Positions 1 through 14,107 of a DNA stretch of 64,000 bases are shown piece after piece; the first letter of the stretch is position 1; each line of letters opens with the position of its first letter. Origin of the DNA: Cercis canadensis (taxonomy: Eukaryota > Streptophyta > Magnoliopsida > Fabales > Fabaceae); assembly GCA_003255065.1 (NCBI GenBank), contig QAOA01003368.1:379145-443144 (forward strand), read 5' to 3'. A program made the translations under genes and the position numbers. The notes under the pieces were generated by a model, which was not told the DNA's origin, searched no databases, and saw only the letters and a program-made list of their open reading frames with translations.

Positions 1-668
1 TGAACACTTCAAAAAAGGGGGCATGTTTATGTTTAACATTTGTTAAACACTTTGACATTTGTGTCGACACTCCACCTCTAAATAGTATTCTCATAAACAA
101 AAAGAATATTAAATTTTAATGATGAGTGGTAATGAAGATAGGTTTTAACTCAATAACCCTGGCATTAAGAAATTAAGAATATTGTAATTAGTAGTAATTT
201 TCTTAAATTTCCCAATTATTCCTGCTTGCTGATAAATTATTATCTGCGACCGAGAATGAATTCAGACATAATGTTAGTTCAAGAGCAGGTATATTTTACT
301 TAGTTAAAATTGCCTAATGAATTTGGATCAGCACCATGTTGATACAATGTTAATTGGTTTCATTTAAATAATACATCAATGTTCAACCTTACCGAATATT
401 CCCCTTCTATTGCTTTGTTGGTTAATTGCTAAATGTTCATCTTCAGTTTATGTCAAAATGTAGCAACAGATATATGTTGGGCCAAGGAAGAAAAAGAAGA
501 CGTGATATGTTCCGTTGTAAATACAATTTCTATTATTGTCAAATGCTTTCAACAAATTTGATATCAACAATAAAATCACAATGAATCAATAGGGAAAAAC
601 ACCATTGCAACAGAGAGAGAAATTTTAATACATTCAGAAGAAGGCCAGCACTTTAAGCCTATCTAGTT
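1..668. other. 3' flank of the SNAP33-type gene, no other gene seen
   Basis: AT-rich sequence downstream of the minus-strand SNARE gene. The part next to the stop codon probably holds its 3' UTR. I see no convincing ORF or repeat here. Confidence 0.5.
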
Positions 669-2170
669 TCACTTCCCTACCAATTTGCGTGCGCGTTGGT
701 TGGCACCTTTAACTCGAGAGTTCAACTCATCCACATCGTCACTAAGATAATCAAGAGCTTTATTTTGGCTGCAATTACCATGCAGAGTAAAACATTAGTG
801 AAAAACAAATGGGGTTCTCGCACAACACAACCAGAAAGAAAGAGAGATCATTAAGAATACTAATGTTACTAGTTCAATTCTTTCATGACAAACAAGGAAT
901 GCTTAAGAATTAAGATCCATATGGTGACAACTGAAAAGTCATAGTGTATTAGAACAATAAAATCACTATGTAACACAGCTTTTACCTGTTAAGTTCACTT
1001 CCCATGTCAATTGCCATACCCTTCAAATCACCCAAGATATTACTGAGATCTGAGAGTGCATCATCTTGTTTTGCCTTCTCAACCTGGTGTATTAATTTCA
1101 TCATGAGAAAATCTGAACAAAATGTTGCTTCACAGCCAAAATTTTGTAGACAATAAGAGGAGAAGCACATACATCAACTTTCTGATAAGCATTCGTTGGT
1201 TCATTATAAGGCGTTGCAGGAGCGGATGACCTGCCTTTAGGCACAGGAGCTAAGCCCAATTTTTCCCTATCTTCCTTATTCTTTCCACTTTTTTTGGTTG
1301 AATTATCTGTTCAGCCATCAGATTCCATGACATTGTTATATTTGGTCAGAAAATACATGTTACTGGAGCTATTGGAATAAAGAAACATGTTAAAGAAACT
1401 AGCATGAAAGCTCAGAAGAAAACCTGCTGTAATAACTGGTCCTTGAATTTCCCTGGTCTTCTTTGGCTTCCAGGGCATAGCGAACATGCCCCCGAGATTG
1501 TTTAGGAGTTTTTCACCCTGATGATCAGAATGTAAATTTAGGAACCAAAAAATTTATTGGAAGGAAAAATCAAGAAATAAAGCAACACCAAAGATAATAC
1601 TATTGATGCTCTATGAATTGATTTGTCTTCTTCAGCAAGGCACATTATACAATCTTTAACTTAAAGATGATACCATCAATAAGAAAAGAATATCAATAAT
1701 GATTATCACATCAAAATCCTTTTCCTAGACTTGCAATTTTTCACTCGAAATTTTCCAAACTTGAAGGAAAAGCTAAAAGGAAAAAAGAAAGACAAAGGAT
1801 CAAAAGCACATACCTTACTCAAATCCTTTTCTGTATCAACAACCATGTTGTGAGTCCTTGTAATTTGCTCACCCTGCTGATGCAACATGTCAAGTGTTCT
1901 TGTGGCATCTCCTCTGATGTCCTCAGCTATCCTCAGGCAATTGTTAACACTATTTGTTGTCTCCTTAGATTTGTGGACAGCATAATTCTCCAGCTCTTGG
2001 ACACTCTGATTCTCTAGCCCTCCTGAGTCGCGGAAACCATTTTTATAGTCATCATCATCCTTTGGTGTGATGAGCATAGGTTCTGAAGAAGTTCTTCTCG
2101 CAGTTGTCATTTTATCTGATTCAGTACCTGAATCAGGAACCTTAGCTGGTGATTTCCTAAACCCAAACAT
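669..2170 (-). CDS. SNAP33: SNAP25-family t-SNARE, SNAP33-like (5 coding exons)
   Basis: A plasma-membrane Qb+Qc SNARE that, in this family, pairs with syntaxins (KNOLLE/SYP1 type) and a VAMP to drive vesicle fusion in secretion, cytokinesis and defence. Coding exons on the minus strand: 2170-1814, 1517-1424, 1306-1173, 1083-986 and 768-669. All junctions are GT-AG and keep frame, giving 260 residues. The start MFGFRKSP matches the conserved family N-terminus. The Qb helix lies at about residues 45-119 (ENQSVQELENYAVHK, then GEQITRTHNM). The Qc helix runs from about 196 (EKAKQDDALSDLSNILGDLK) to the end at KLVGK. There is no transmembrane segment, as expected. It is about 40 residues shorter than Arabidopsis SNAP33 (300), mostly in the variable N-terminal linker. 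A 5' UTR intron is likely at 2253-2769. The family is certain; the choice between SNAP33 and SNAP29/30 paralogues is less so. Confidence 0.93.
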
Positions 2171-2824
2171 TGTCTTTTTATATCAAAGGGACAAACTTTC
2201 TCTTGAGAATGCCTTTGAAGGGCAACCAAACTTATGGATATTATGTGAAAACCTGGAAATGAGCACAAAAAGTGAGAAACTGCAATAAATTCATGGACAT
2301 GGAAACAAATAGAAGAGACACGAGAAAATAAAGCAACACGTAGAGGGAAGGAAAACATATTGATTCAAAAAGGGAATATTTTAGTAGAGAAGCAAACTAG
2401 TATTCAAATTCTGGAAACATGAACCAAGTCAAAATTTTGAAGGAGACCCAGAACACTTAATGATAATCAGATAACAAATTCATAGTCAAATTCAAAAATT
2501 GAGACCAAATTTGGGAAAGAGGGAAAAAGATCAAATTAGGGTTTCTAGGATAATTTCTGAGAAAGTTAATAATGAATTAGAAAATTATAGATAAAATCTT
2601 CTTGTATTGTAATTTGGATTTCAACCCAACAAAATCAAATTCTCATCTAATCATAGAAACCTATGATCCAAACACATCGACAACCTTAACAACTACAATC
2701 AAATCCATCAAACAGAATGCATGTGAGTAATGATGAACTGAAAGATGAAAACTTTAAGTAAATGGGTACCTGGAATATGGAGAAACAAGGAGGAAGACAG
2801 GGGAAGGAGTTGAATTCGATCGCC

Positions 2825-2835
2825 TATATTATATA
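2825..2835 (-). promoter_or_regulatory. Candidate TATA box of the SNAP33-type gene
   Basis: On the minus strand the sequence reads TATATAATATA, about 55 bases upstream of the donor of the predicted 5' UTR intron (2253-2769). Position and composition fit a core promoter, but no transcript end is visible. Confidence 0.4.
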
Positions 2836-2879
2836 CAAACCCAGAGCCAGAGGATGGGTTTGTGTACGACAAAGATTAA

Positions 2880-4455
2880 GCTATAGGAGAATAGAAGAAC
2901 CTTCGTATTGATGAGGAGACCGAGAATTTTTGCTCTGGCTTTGGCTAAAAAAATCAAACGGATGGAAGGCGCCGCGGAAAAACAGAGACCGGTACGGTTC
3001 CAACCATCTAAAAATTCTACCTTTTGAGTTGATCTACGTATTTAGACCGTTGGAAAAAAACAAAAAGAATTATTTTTTGGGCCAAGTCCCTACTACAAAT
3101 ATATTGTTGGGTCCAAATGGGCTACGCGCAATTTCTCTGTGGTTGACTAGGGTTGCCCCAATCCAGAACTGCTGAGAACAAATTCAAGAAATTGAGAGTT
3201 TATATGGTGACTATTTCTACTTTCTTTTCTTTTTTTATGTGATTTTTTTAGATATGTTTGACAATGGCTAAGTTGCAATGATCAATTTCAGGTTAGAATA
3301 TTCAACAGCATTACAAGGTAATTTCATATTAGAATATTCTATTATGTCTTTCCATTCATGCATTATTTTATCTTTTATAATCTCATACGAATTTAATTAG
3401 ACTCACTAAAAATTAAATTTGATATCTTGAATTCAACTGCTTTAACAAACGATATAATAATTTGTGACTTTGTTATTAGCTTTTTTATTATTTTGTGCCA
3501 CTTTATCTATTATGACAAAGTGTGAAATTTTGAAGCCTGCAAGGGATTTATCTTTGTATAAGGAATGCTTTCAGGGATAGATGTCATTCATATTATTGTT
3601 CCTATAAATATTTTATATTTATTAAAGATATTTTGAAGAAAATTTCTTAAATACTTTTGGTATAGATGTGGTATATCATATTATATTAGAACAATTAATA
3701 TGTGAATGATATGTGTAATTGACAACTTAAAATTAATAATTTTTAAGTTTGTTTGAAAGAATAAGAAAAATTATATTTTATATTCAGTAAAATATAAAAA
3801 TTATGTCTTAATGATAAATGTTTACTATATCAATATAATATAACATATATATGTGATATTATAAAACCCATGTATTTTGAAAAAAAGAAAACTCAAAACT
3901 CACCTTCCATTTACATATAGATAATTTGCCTACTTTGGACCATTCCTATGATTGTCTTTCCTTTTCTCTGGGTCAATTGTGGTTTCATAACATAACTTTC
4001 ATAGTTATTCAGCAAAAGTAACTTTTTTCCAATCCGAAAGTAGAAACTGCTTTTCATTTTTTTACTTTTTCTTCCCAACAATATAGGGCCACAGCAGACA
4101 GCACATTGGCAGAGGTTTCCTTAAAGCTTAGTAGAGTGGAATGCAGGATTTTATAACTCTCCCATTGATAAAGAAAATTAGAGCAGAATTTGAAGTTGCC
4201 AATTTTTTCAATATCTAGAATTTTAAACCAGAGAAGTACTTTTCTTTCCGGTGTACAGTACAGTGTACGGTCAAAAAATAACCCGAAATAGGCAAATGGT
4301 TGGGGTAGAGACAGAGGCCAACAAATGTCTGAGCCTCAGGGGTGGTTTAGTAATTAAATAGATCCTGTGGTGGGACCCAACTCCCAAGAAATGGGATTGG
4401 ATAACGGCAATTCAGATTTTGGCTCGTGTTCAATATGAGCACTAATGGGATGGGA
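2880..4455. other. Intergenic region between divergent SNARE and phosphorylase genes
   Basis: Very AT-rich from 3200 to 3900. The two genes diverge from here, so both upstream regulatory regions must lie inside. The small open frame at 2930-3175 has no recognisable protein and overlaps the SNARE 5' region, so I do not call it a gene. Confidence 0.5.
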
Positions 4456-4463
4456 TATAAAAT
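4456..4463 (+). promoter_or_regulatory. TATA box of the phosphorylase gene
   Basis: TATAAAAT lies 108 bases upstream of the ATG at 4564, so transcription would begin near 4485-4495. This places the in-frame ATG at 4426 upstream of the mRNA and supports 4564 as the start. Confidence 0.6.
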
Positions 4464-4563
4464 TTGCAATAAAAAAAAAATCCTCTTTCACTCGTTTCTG
4501 CTTCACTCACTCACGCTAGTACCATTTACCAAAACGCAGATACATTCTGGAAGCTCTGCAGCA

Positions 4564-7500
4564 ATGGCGACTCTACCCTTCTCAGCAACCTGCAGACAAT
4601 CCAAGTCTGCTTCACACCCCAAATTTAACGCAAGATTTACGGATTTCTATCAAAGACTCAACCATTCAAGATTGTTTCTCATCAGAACCTCAAGCTCCAG
4701 AATGGCAAGAAGAAATCTCTGTGTAAAGAATGTTGCTAGCAATCAAAAGCAGCAACTGAAAGAACCCACTAGGGCCACTACTGGAGAAGGTTATTTGCTT
4801 AATTTTTCTTTTACTTTTTGGCTTCTTTTTGTTTCTTTCTACTGCTTCCTATCATTCTAACATATAATCCAGAAGATTTATGTTGACATTGGCTTCTTAA
4901 AGTAGCTCAACCCTATATAACGTATGTTCTTGATCAATGAGATCAAAATGAAGATAATGAAGTTGCAAGACTATGTTGAATAAGCCATCTCTTCATTTTC
5001 CATGTCAATTATGTTCTTGGTGTTTTACTTATCCCTTAATGTCCAGATGCCCTTCATTTTTTAATTTATATCGTTATCGGTTTTGTTTTCTGATGGGGGA
5101 ATTAGAATTTCACTGCATTCCCTGGTTTTGATGCTTGTTTCTGGCAGCTGAGTTGTAACATCCATGTTTTCAAAGTCCAAATCCCATAAATATTATATTC
5201 TAGAGAAACTAATTGAAGATCTTGAAATTTGTTGAACTGAATTAGTTATTATGCTGTTATGGCTTTCTCATGTGGGTTCACCTTTTATGGTAACTCAGTT
5301 TCTTTATAATATGGCAGTGTTCTGGTGTTGAAGTTATAAGGATGCTCCATTTGAATAAAAATATTCAAGAATCAAGATTAATCCAGAATATGGCCCTAGA
5401 TATTAATTATCTTGCCTAACACTTGCACGCACTTTGGAAACCTTTGTTCCAGATTCTGCATCCATTGCTTCGAGCATCAAATATCATGCTGAGTTCACCC
5501 CGTCTTTTTCTGCGGAGAAGTTTGAGCTCAGCAAGGCATTCTTTGCAACTGCAGAGAGCGTTCGTGATACCCTCATAATAAATTGGAATGCTACATATGA
5601 CTACTATGAGAAGATAAATGTTAAGCAAGCATATTATATGTCTATGGAGTATCTACAGGTTAATAATGGGTTTTCCTTTCTTTCAGTCAGAGGTCACTGG
5701 TCATTGCCAATACTTTGTTAATCTTCTCCACTGCTATTTCCCAAATTGTGCAGGGTAGGGCATTGCTAAATGCAATTGGCAATTTACAGCTCTCAGGGCC
5801 TTATGCAGAGGCACTCAAAATGCTGGGTCACAATTTAGAGGATGTGGCTAATCAGGTCTAATTATGTTATAATTTTACCATTCTTGTATTTTCTTCTCTA
5901 GTTTATAGTTGTTTTTTTTTCTTTTCCTCCTTGTTTTTTTTTTGTTGAGATGCCTATTTTTTTATCTTTCATCTTGAGGGATTCCAGATGTTATCATCCA
6001 ATATTCTATCAGACTCTAACAAGATATGCTTATAGCTTAACCTTATTGCTATTAGTAAACTAGAAATTGTTCATCTTATACAGACAAATAATCCTAAAGG
6101 CCAAGAAAAATTACAGAAGAAGTGAAGAACCACACAAAACACCATGAGCATTTATTTTATTGACATATTATATCCAATAATTACTTGTAGTTTATTTCTA
6201 AGTACATTACACATGATTTGCAGGAGCCGGATGCTGCACTTGGGAATGGGGGATTAGGTCGGCTTGCTTCTTGCTTTCTGGACTCCTTGGCAACACTGAA
6301 TTACCCTGCATGGGGATATGGACTCAGATACAAGTATGGTCTATTCAAACAGCGCATAACAAAGGAAGGTCAGGAGGAAGTTGCTGAGAGTTGGCTTGAG
6401 GTACTTTTTTTATGCATCAATTGATTGTTAATGGCTTGAAGCTACTTTTCATATTAGTGTGAGAATCTCTTGTTCTTAGAATTCTTCATTACTCTTAGTG
6501 GGACCTTTGCAATATCCTCGTTCATAAGGGAAGGAAGTCATATATGTAGGAAGATTCTGGGTTATTTACAAGTTTTTGAGTTAATTCATTGCCTAAAATA
6601 TCTATTTACAGATGGGAAATCCCTGGGAAATTGTGAGAAATGATATCTCCTATCCGGTGAAATTCTATGGAGAAGTCATTTCAGGGCCAAATGGAAGTAA
6701 AGAATGGGTTGGAGGAGAGAATATATGGGCTATTGCTTATGATGTTCCTATACCTGGATACAAAACTAGAACCACTATAAACCTGCGGTTATGGTCTACT
6801 AAAGTTTCACCAGAAGAATTTGATTTGAAAGCTTACAATGCTGGAGATCATGCCAAAGCATATGCTGCTATGAAGAATGCTGAGAAGGTTTGTAAAATTT
6901 TTATCATTTAGAATGTAGTAATCATGATTCTTCTCAATCAATATTCTGTATCTTCCTGTGAACTTGTATAGGGTCATTATGAAAGATTTTATTCTCTAGG
7001 TTCATCACTAAACTGAGAAGTACAGCAAGTAGATGTGAAAGAAAGCATATACTTCTGCTTTTTGTTTCAGAATGTTCTGGCACTCCATCTTGTCTACTGA
7101 TCATCAGAAATGTTACTCTGCATTTATAGAACTGCAAATTTAGTGGACTATCTGTAAATTACTAATGATGCTTATTTTTATGCCTTGTTGCAATCAGATC
7201 TGCTACATATTGTACCCCGGGGATGAATCAATAGAAGGAAAGACTCTACGATTGAAGCAACAGTATACATTATGCTCTGCCTCTCTCCAAGATATTATTG
7301 CACGTTTTGAAAAGAGATCAGGGAAGACAGTGAATTGGGACACTTTCCCAGAAAAAGTAGTGGTCCAAATGAATGATACTCACCCAACACTCTGCATTCC
7401 AGAGCTGATTAGGATATTGGTGGATGTAAAGGGTTTAAGCTGGGAGAAAGCCTGGGCTATTACGAAAAGGTACTTCCTTTTACAGTATACATATAATCAA

Positions 7501-10500
7501 TTTATGCTATTTTTTGTTTGAATAACATGTAGTTTGTAGCTGAGAAAACTCCTTTGAAATTTTCCCACTATTCTTTTGCTCTAAAGTTTCTTTTTTATTT
7601 CCTTGGTGTTTTCATATATTTACATGCCTGTTTATACAGGATATGTCAAGTATGAATGTGCTAACAAATACATATAGAGTTGATTCCTATAGTTTGTTGC
7701 TAAAAAAAAAAAGGTTCCTATATTCTTCACAATACACAGCCCAGTGTAATGGCATTTCTAATGCATCTCTAGTGCTTTGCAGAATTAATTTCCTATGTAT
7801 CTACTGCTTTCACTTTTATGTATAAGATATAGAGAATGATCTCTCATTCAATGGCATTTCTATCAGAACGGTGGCTTACACAAACCACACGGTTCTTCCC
7901 GAGGCACTAGAGAAATGGAGCCTGAAACTTCTGGAGGAGTTGCTTCCCCGACATGTAGAGATAATAAGAATGATAGATGAGGAGGTAACATCGTAGAGAA
8001 TTGTGACTTTGAAGTTCAAGTTCTCATTCTATATCTATTCCTTGGTTCATGCGCATACTGCATACAATCACCGACCCACATATTAAATTTTATTTCTGAA
8101 ATCTGTATTCTAATCTCATGCATTTGTTTTGTTAACCAGTTGATTCATGAAATTATTGCTGAGTATGGCTCGGATGACCTTGACTTGCTGCAACAAAAAT
8201 TAAAAAAGATGAGAATACTAGAAAATATTGAGTTGCCTAACTCAGTGGTGGAGCTGCTTAATAACTCAAATGAGAAGTCTGACGTTGATTCTACCAAGGA
8301 AGTTGATGTAAATGATGAGGAGGATACTGTCAAGAAAAGAAAGGTGACATCTGAAGTTGATCCAAAACAGCCAATGATGGTTCGCATGGCTAATCTATGT
8401 GTTGTTGGTGGGTTTTCTGTAAATGGTGTAGCTGAGATTCATAGCAAGATAGTGAAAGACGAAGTCTTCAATGAGTTTTATGAGGTAACAATGCAGTAAA
8501 CTCTACTTTGTTTTTGTTTAATCGTTATTTGTTTTCTGTCAAGAACTACAGTGCTCTTTGTAACTAGGATCTCTCTGTGTATACATCCCAGAAAATAAGA
8601 GCTCATCAGACTTATCTGTTATTTAATTTTTGGCAGTTGTGGCCTGAGAAATTTCAGAATAAAACAAATGGGGTGACGCCCAGAAGGTGGATCCGTTTCT
8701 GCAATCCTGATCTCAGTAATATCATAACCAAGTGGATTGGAACAGAAGACTGGGTAACAGATCTGGAGAAATTGGCAGTGCTTCGCAAGGTAAATTGATT
8801 TAATTAAGCATTATGAGTAATATTAAATTAAGGTAAACTGGCAATAATTTCCTTAATTTTAATGCTACACTATCATTTCTTGTTGTACACTTGCAATTAA
8901 TGCTGAATGTGACATATTTCAAACTGTTGGATCTATAAAGGGCATGCTGCAGTGTCCCTTGTAGCCTCAGATACATGTGAAAAATGCTATTGTGAGGTGT
9001 ACATTTTATCAAAAACTGGTGACAACTTCTGGAAACTTCCAGAACACCCGCCATGGTTTTTGACTCTGTCATCTTTGCCTCTGAACCATTCCTGTCACTC
9101 AATGAATATATATACATGACTGGTCATATATAGAACCTCAGAGCAGCAAGAAACATTATTGCTCATTTGTTAGTTAAATGTCACTTCACACACATATTTT
9201 CATGGATGAGTTTATGGTGCTTTTTTAGATATCCATAACTCTTCTTATGGAGGGGGAAAAAAGCTTTGCAGTTTGCTGATGATGAAGATCTACAATTAGA
9301 GTGGAGGGAAGCAAAAAGAAGAAACAAGATTAAGGTTGCATCATTTCTCAAAGAGAAAACAGGTTACGTTGTCAGTCCAGATGCAATGTTCGATGTACAG
9401 GTTGGTCTTCTACTACAACAGCTTCAATTTCCTTCTTTTTCCGTTTTGTTTTCATCTTTAGAAAAGGAGGGGTTATTAGTTTTGATGCTGTTTTCATTTC
9501 TGGAACATTCATTTTCTACTTTTTCATAATATTAATCCTCAAGAACTTGAAAAAGATGGGAAAACGTTAAAAATCCTATAACATCTTGCTTTTATGCTCA
9601 TTTTAGGCTTTGTGAAAGAATTGACATATTCATTTTCAGGTCAAGCGCATTCATGAATACAAAAGGCAGTTATTGAATATCATGGGAATTGTTTATCGCT
9701 ACAAAAAGATGAAAGAAATGAGTTCTGAGGAAAGAAAAAAGAAGTTTGTTCCTCGGCTTTGTATTTTTGGGGGAAAAGCATTTGCCACATATGTCCAAGC
9801 CAAGAGGATTGTGAAATTCATCACAGATGTAGGAGCTACAGTAAACCATGATCCAGAGATTGGAGATCTTTTGAAGGTGTGATTTAATTTATATGATAGA
9901 TAAGTAGACTAAGAAAGAATTATTAGACTGGAATTGTGTATGGGTGACTCTGTGATGTCCATTATTATCATTCCTAGTACTTTTGCTGTTTGATCTAAAA
10001 TGAGTAACATCAAGATCTATTTGCTTTAGTCCAGATGCTAGTTGAAAATTTTCAGGGAGTTTAGTGCAAAGGAATAGCTAAAATTTGTAGGTGGATGGTG
10101 TTAACTAGCCGTGCTATTCTGTGATTGACTCAGTATTTTTGTGTATTAATTGCAGGTTGTATTTGTTCCTGATTACAATGTCAATGTTGCGGAAATGCTA
10201 ATTCCTGGCAGTGAGTTGTCCCAGCACATCAGGTAGTTTCCTCATATGAATTCATTTCCATGGCTGATATTGTCACCAATTCATTTCCTGGGTTCCTGAT
10301 TATCGGTTTTGTTTCTGACTTGTATTCTCTTCCTGTTTCTCGTGTTTAGCACGGCCGGGATGGAGGCCAGTGGAACTAGCAACATGAAATTTGCTATGAA
10401 TGGATGTATCCTCATAGGAACTCTAGATGGGGCTAATGTTGAAATAAGAGAAGAGGTTGGAGAAGATAACTTCTTCCTTTTCGGTGCACGAGCTCATGAA

Positions 10501-11215
10501 ATTGCTGGGCTACGGAAAGAAAGAGCTGAAGGAAAGGTAGCTAGAAAAATTAAGGCTTTCATTCCTTCCCTTCTCTTCTCCTTTTTCTCTGCTACGTTCC
10601 AAAAGGGTGCCAACAGCATTTGTGAAAAGCTTAAGCATGAGGCTTTGCTCTGATACAAGGATATAGATCCATAAGTAAATTAGTATCGCTATCTTTAATG
10701 ATCTGTTTAATGATGATGCAGTTTGTAGCAGACCCACGGTTTGAAGAAGTTAAGGCATTTGTTAGAAGTGGCGTTTTTGGGCCATACAACTATGAAGAAC
10801 TGATGGGATCCTTGGAAGGGAATGAAGGGTATGGCCGTGGTGATTATTTCCTCGTGGGCAAGGACTTCCCGAGCTACATAGAGTGCCAAGAGATGGTTGA
10901 CAAGGCATATCAAGACCAGAAAGTAAGTAATGCCTCCCTTTCCTTAGGCACGGCCACACACAACATGAATGCGCATTATATATGAATGAATACAATTGAA
11001 ACATATCCTTTTAAAATACATTTGATATTGCTTGATACACAAGTAATCCAACCATGCCATTAGTGCTGATGAAGTTTTTTCCTTTGATATTGGAGCAGAG
11101 GTGGACAAGAATGTCAATCTTGAACACTGCTGGTTCTTACAAATTCAGCAGTGACAGGACCATTCATGAATATGCAAGAGACATTTGGAGGATTGAACCT
11201 GCAGTACTGGCTTAA
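4564..11215 (+). CDS. PHS1: Plastidial alpha-1,4-glucan phosphorylase, L-type (15 exons)
   Basis: Reversibly phosphorolyses alpha-1,4-glucans to glucose 1-phosphate in the plastid stroma. Exons: 4564-4789, 5453-5658, 5754-5855, 6224-6400, 6612-6887, 7198-7469, 7867-7984, 8140-8484, 8637-8789, 9272-9400, 9640-9876, 10156-10232, 10350-10536, 10722-10922 and 11099-11215. All junctions are GT-AG and in frame; the total is 940 residues, near the usual 950-970. Residues 1 to about 65 are rich in Ser, Arg and Lys with few acids, as in a transit peptide. The family signature [13 protein letters not shown] lies in exon 13 and puts the pyridoxal-phosphate lysine at about K786. NGVTPRRW and the substrate-site region [12 protein letters not shown] are intact. 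Exon 8 carries the insertion that marks plastidial isozymes (about residues 495-540), shorter than the 78 residues of potato L-type and rich in Asp, Glu and Lys. No frame breaks were seen. Confidence 0.97.
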
Positions 11216-14107
11216 AGAAAGTACATATTAATGGTGATGAGAATTCATAGACATTAGGAAATCACGGAGAGAAGTGTAAAGAATGAATCTTGATGATCAG
11301 AGGGATGGTATTATGTTCATAACATTGATTTTGTCATATATAGACCAATTATTTGATTCTCAGTTATGATTCAAAGAAATTTTAAAAGAATCAAAATTTG
11401 ATGGAAGCAATACTGAGAAATTTGCTAAATTGAATAATCTCTAGTTTTCAAAGTAGTATATATAAAAGTTAATCATGAATATAAAGTATAAACCCTCACC
11501 AATCTAGGAAAAAAAAGTACAAATTCCCACCCATCCATGCTAGGCCCAGATGGTGGAGATGTTGGGCCTTGTGTTAAGCCCATGACCATCTAGAATTCCA
11601 GTGAGATAGCCCTTGTTTAACTGGGCTATCTCACTGTTGTCTGGCTCATTTTTCTCATTTCGTGGTCTCTGTATTTAATTGAAATTTGAAATTGATAGTT
11701 TTACATATTTTTCCCATATTATTTTTACAAAAGCAGCCAAGATTTGATTTTTTAAAAAAATTAAAGGATCATTATAGAAGGTTTTTTTTGAAATTTGGAC
11801 TATACAAGTATGCAAGTATAAGAACGATGAAAAATAAAATATAATAAAAAAAGTATCACTACTCTTTCATAATAAAATAGAATAATGTTAAACAACTCCT
11901 ACATTCACAATTTTACATGTAATTGTAAATATGACTATCTGAATTTACGTAGTTTCACGTAATATTTTTTTCGACATAAATCAGTATTAAATAATATATA
12001 AAGANAGATTTTTTTTTTTTTCACTCGTTTGGACCAATTATGGAAAATCAAATAGTTAATAGTTTTGGTTGATGTAATAGATAATCCATTACACAGTAAA
12101 AGGATTATTAGTCACGTGGTTGGTACTAATAAATACATAAACTAAAGTCATGACTAGTTACTAGAATCCTTGGATTTGGCCTTAGACACTGAAAAACAAC
12201 ATCTTTTACAGCTGGCACTGACAAGTAATCATTTAAAATGGAGAAGAATCTGGGATGGGGCAAAAGAGAAAATTAGATCAATATTTGATAAAATTAAATA
12301 TCTGATAATTATATATTGATCTTTTCTTTTTTTGGATTTAATCTCGAATATGAATAATTAGGCAGCTAGAACTATATGAAAATCATATTATAGAAAACGA
12401 TTATTGGATACTGTGTGCTATACATGTTGATTACAAATTATTATAGCTAGCTGACAAAATGAAGCAAATGAGGTTTGGATATCCGCTTTTTGTTTTTGGC
12501 TAAAAATCCAATATGCTCTTCAATTAAACATATCCCAAGTTAAATTATGGATTCCTTCAATTATGAACGCTTAATATTAGTTGCAATTATTAGAAGAAAA
12601 ATATACTATTGAGAGTTACAAGTTAACTATATAGCATTAATGCATGCACTTTACACTTATTTCACCTTTTTTTTTTTTTTCCCTTTTCCATACACATTCT
12701 TCTGCTCCAAAATGCATGGTGAAATCCTTTATATATATGGCATTTTTTTTTCTGTGAGATATTTTGCTGAATAATGCTACTTATGTACCACTTAATTAAT
12801 ATGATAATTTTGTATAATTATATAAATAATTTTGTTGGAGTTTAACAGAAGAAATTTTGTAACAATTAGAATTCAAATGAAATCGCCAATAAATAAACTT
12901 AGAATTCTGCTCCTCACAGTCACAAATTCACGGGCCTACATGAATTTTTAGCTCCAAAACTAGATAGGGTACCTCCTATATAGACTATAGTGGTCATAGC
13001 ATGTGTGTTTGGTCACTTCTATAATTAAACCTATCCATATTATATGCTTTTGAATTCTTGAAATCTTATTTATGGGGTCCTCTCCCACATCACAACCAAC
13101 CTCTTCAATCTAATATTCAAAGGCAATTCACTTTTCCTCAAATAATTTACACTCTTGAATCATATATAGAATGGTAAAACAAGCATATGTTGAAGAAAGC
13201 GTTTTCATTTGCTTCATGAACATCTTCTGTTGCCTAAGTATATATAACCCTCTTGGGTTTCACGAATCGCACATTAACAAATATGCATTCTTTTTGCCAA
13301 ACATTCCTGAATACTATAAAAATGAATGCTTTGGAACACAATTCCTTTTTTGAAAAGTTGTTTTCATCAAAGCTTTATGATCTTTCACTTTGACATGAAC
13401 AACTCAACTCACCTATCACCTAGATCCTTCTCTCTAGTCTAGCCTCAACAAACACCACTTTCGAACAGATAAAAAGCTTAGCTTAATCATCAACCACACT
13501 TTATTGATTTCTATGGTATCTAGCTATTGCATGTTACATGTTCTAACTATTTAGAAAAATAGGCATGGCCCAGAGTTTGGTCCATTTCCACTGCAAACCA
13601 AGCAATACTAATCACGTAACTGAAACTGAAACAGAGAAAAGAAGACAAAGTTGATTTTAGACCTATAAAGCATGGCATTATTGTACTCTGTCTTGAGCTG
13701 AAGAAACCAGTGCATGTCTAGTTAAGATCCTCCCAATCAAAACTTTTTCTTCGGTATCTTAGATAGTGTGCCTATCAAAACTTTTTCTCATAATAAAGAT
13801 AACTATAAGCTTCACAACTAGGTAGTATCAACCCATTAACAAGTTGCTTTTTGCAAGTATATATAAGGTTGATGCTACTTTAGTTCGTTCTCACAATGAT
13901 GCTCTATAAAAAGAAATTATTTTTACAGATTATAAAATAGTATGTAAAATTTGAGTCGTATAAAAAAAATTAAATAAACTCTTAAAATTAAACCCGTTTA
14001 ACCCATTCAAATTTAAAGGGTTTAATTGCTTAATTTTTTTTACACTATTCATATTTTTTTTTACTACTCTTTTATCACATTTTTTTTGAGTAATAGATTA
14101 AATAAAT
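11216..14107. other. Gene-poor intergenic stretch
   Basis: Begins with the phosphorylase 3' UTR and continues as AT-rich sequence with homopolymer runs and a single N at 12005. No ORF here has a recognisable protein; the frame at 13171-13353 is short and of low complexity. Confidence 0.5.

Noticed and set aside
4426-4563. Upstream in-frame ATG of the phosphorylase
   Set aside because: It lies upstream of the TATA box at 4456-4463, so it should not be in the mRNA; starting at 4564 gives a typical transit peptide.
11270-11300. Segment resembling a miR172 sequence (AATCTTGATGATCAG)
   Set aside because: The match breaks before the miRNA 3' end, it lies in the phosphorylase 3' UTR, and no complementary arm is visible.
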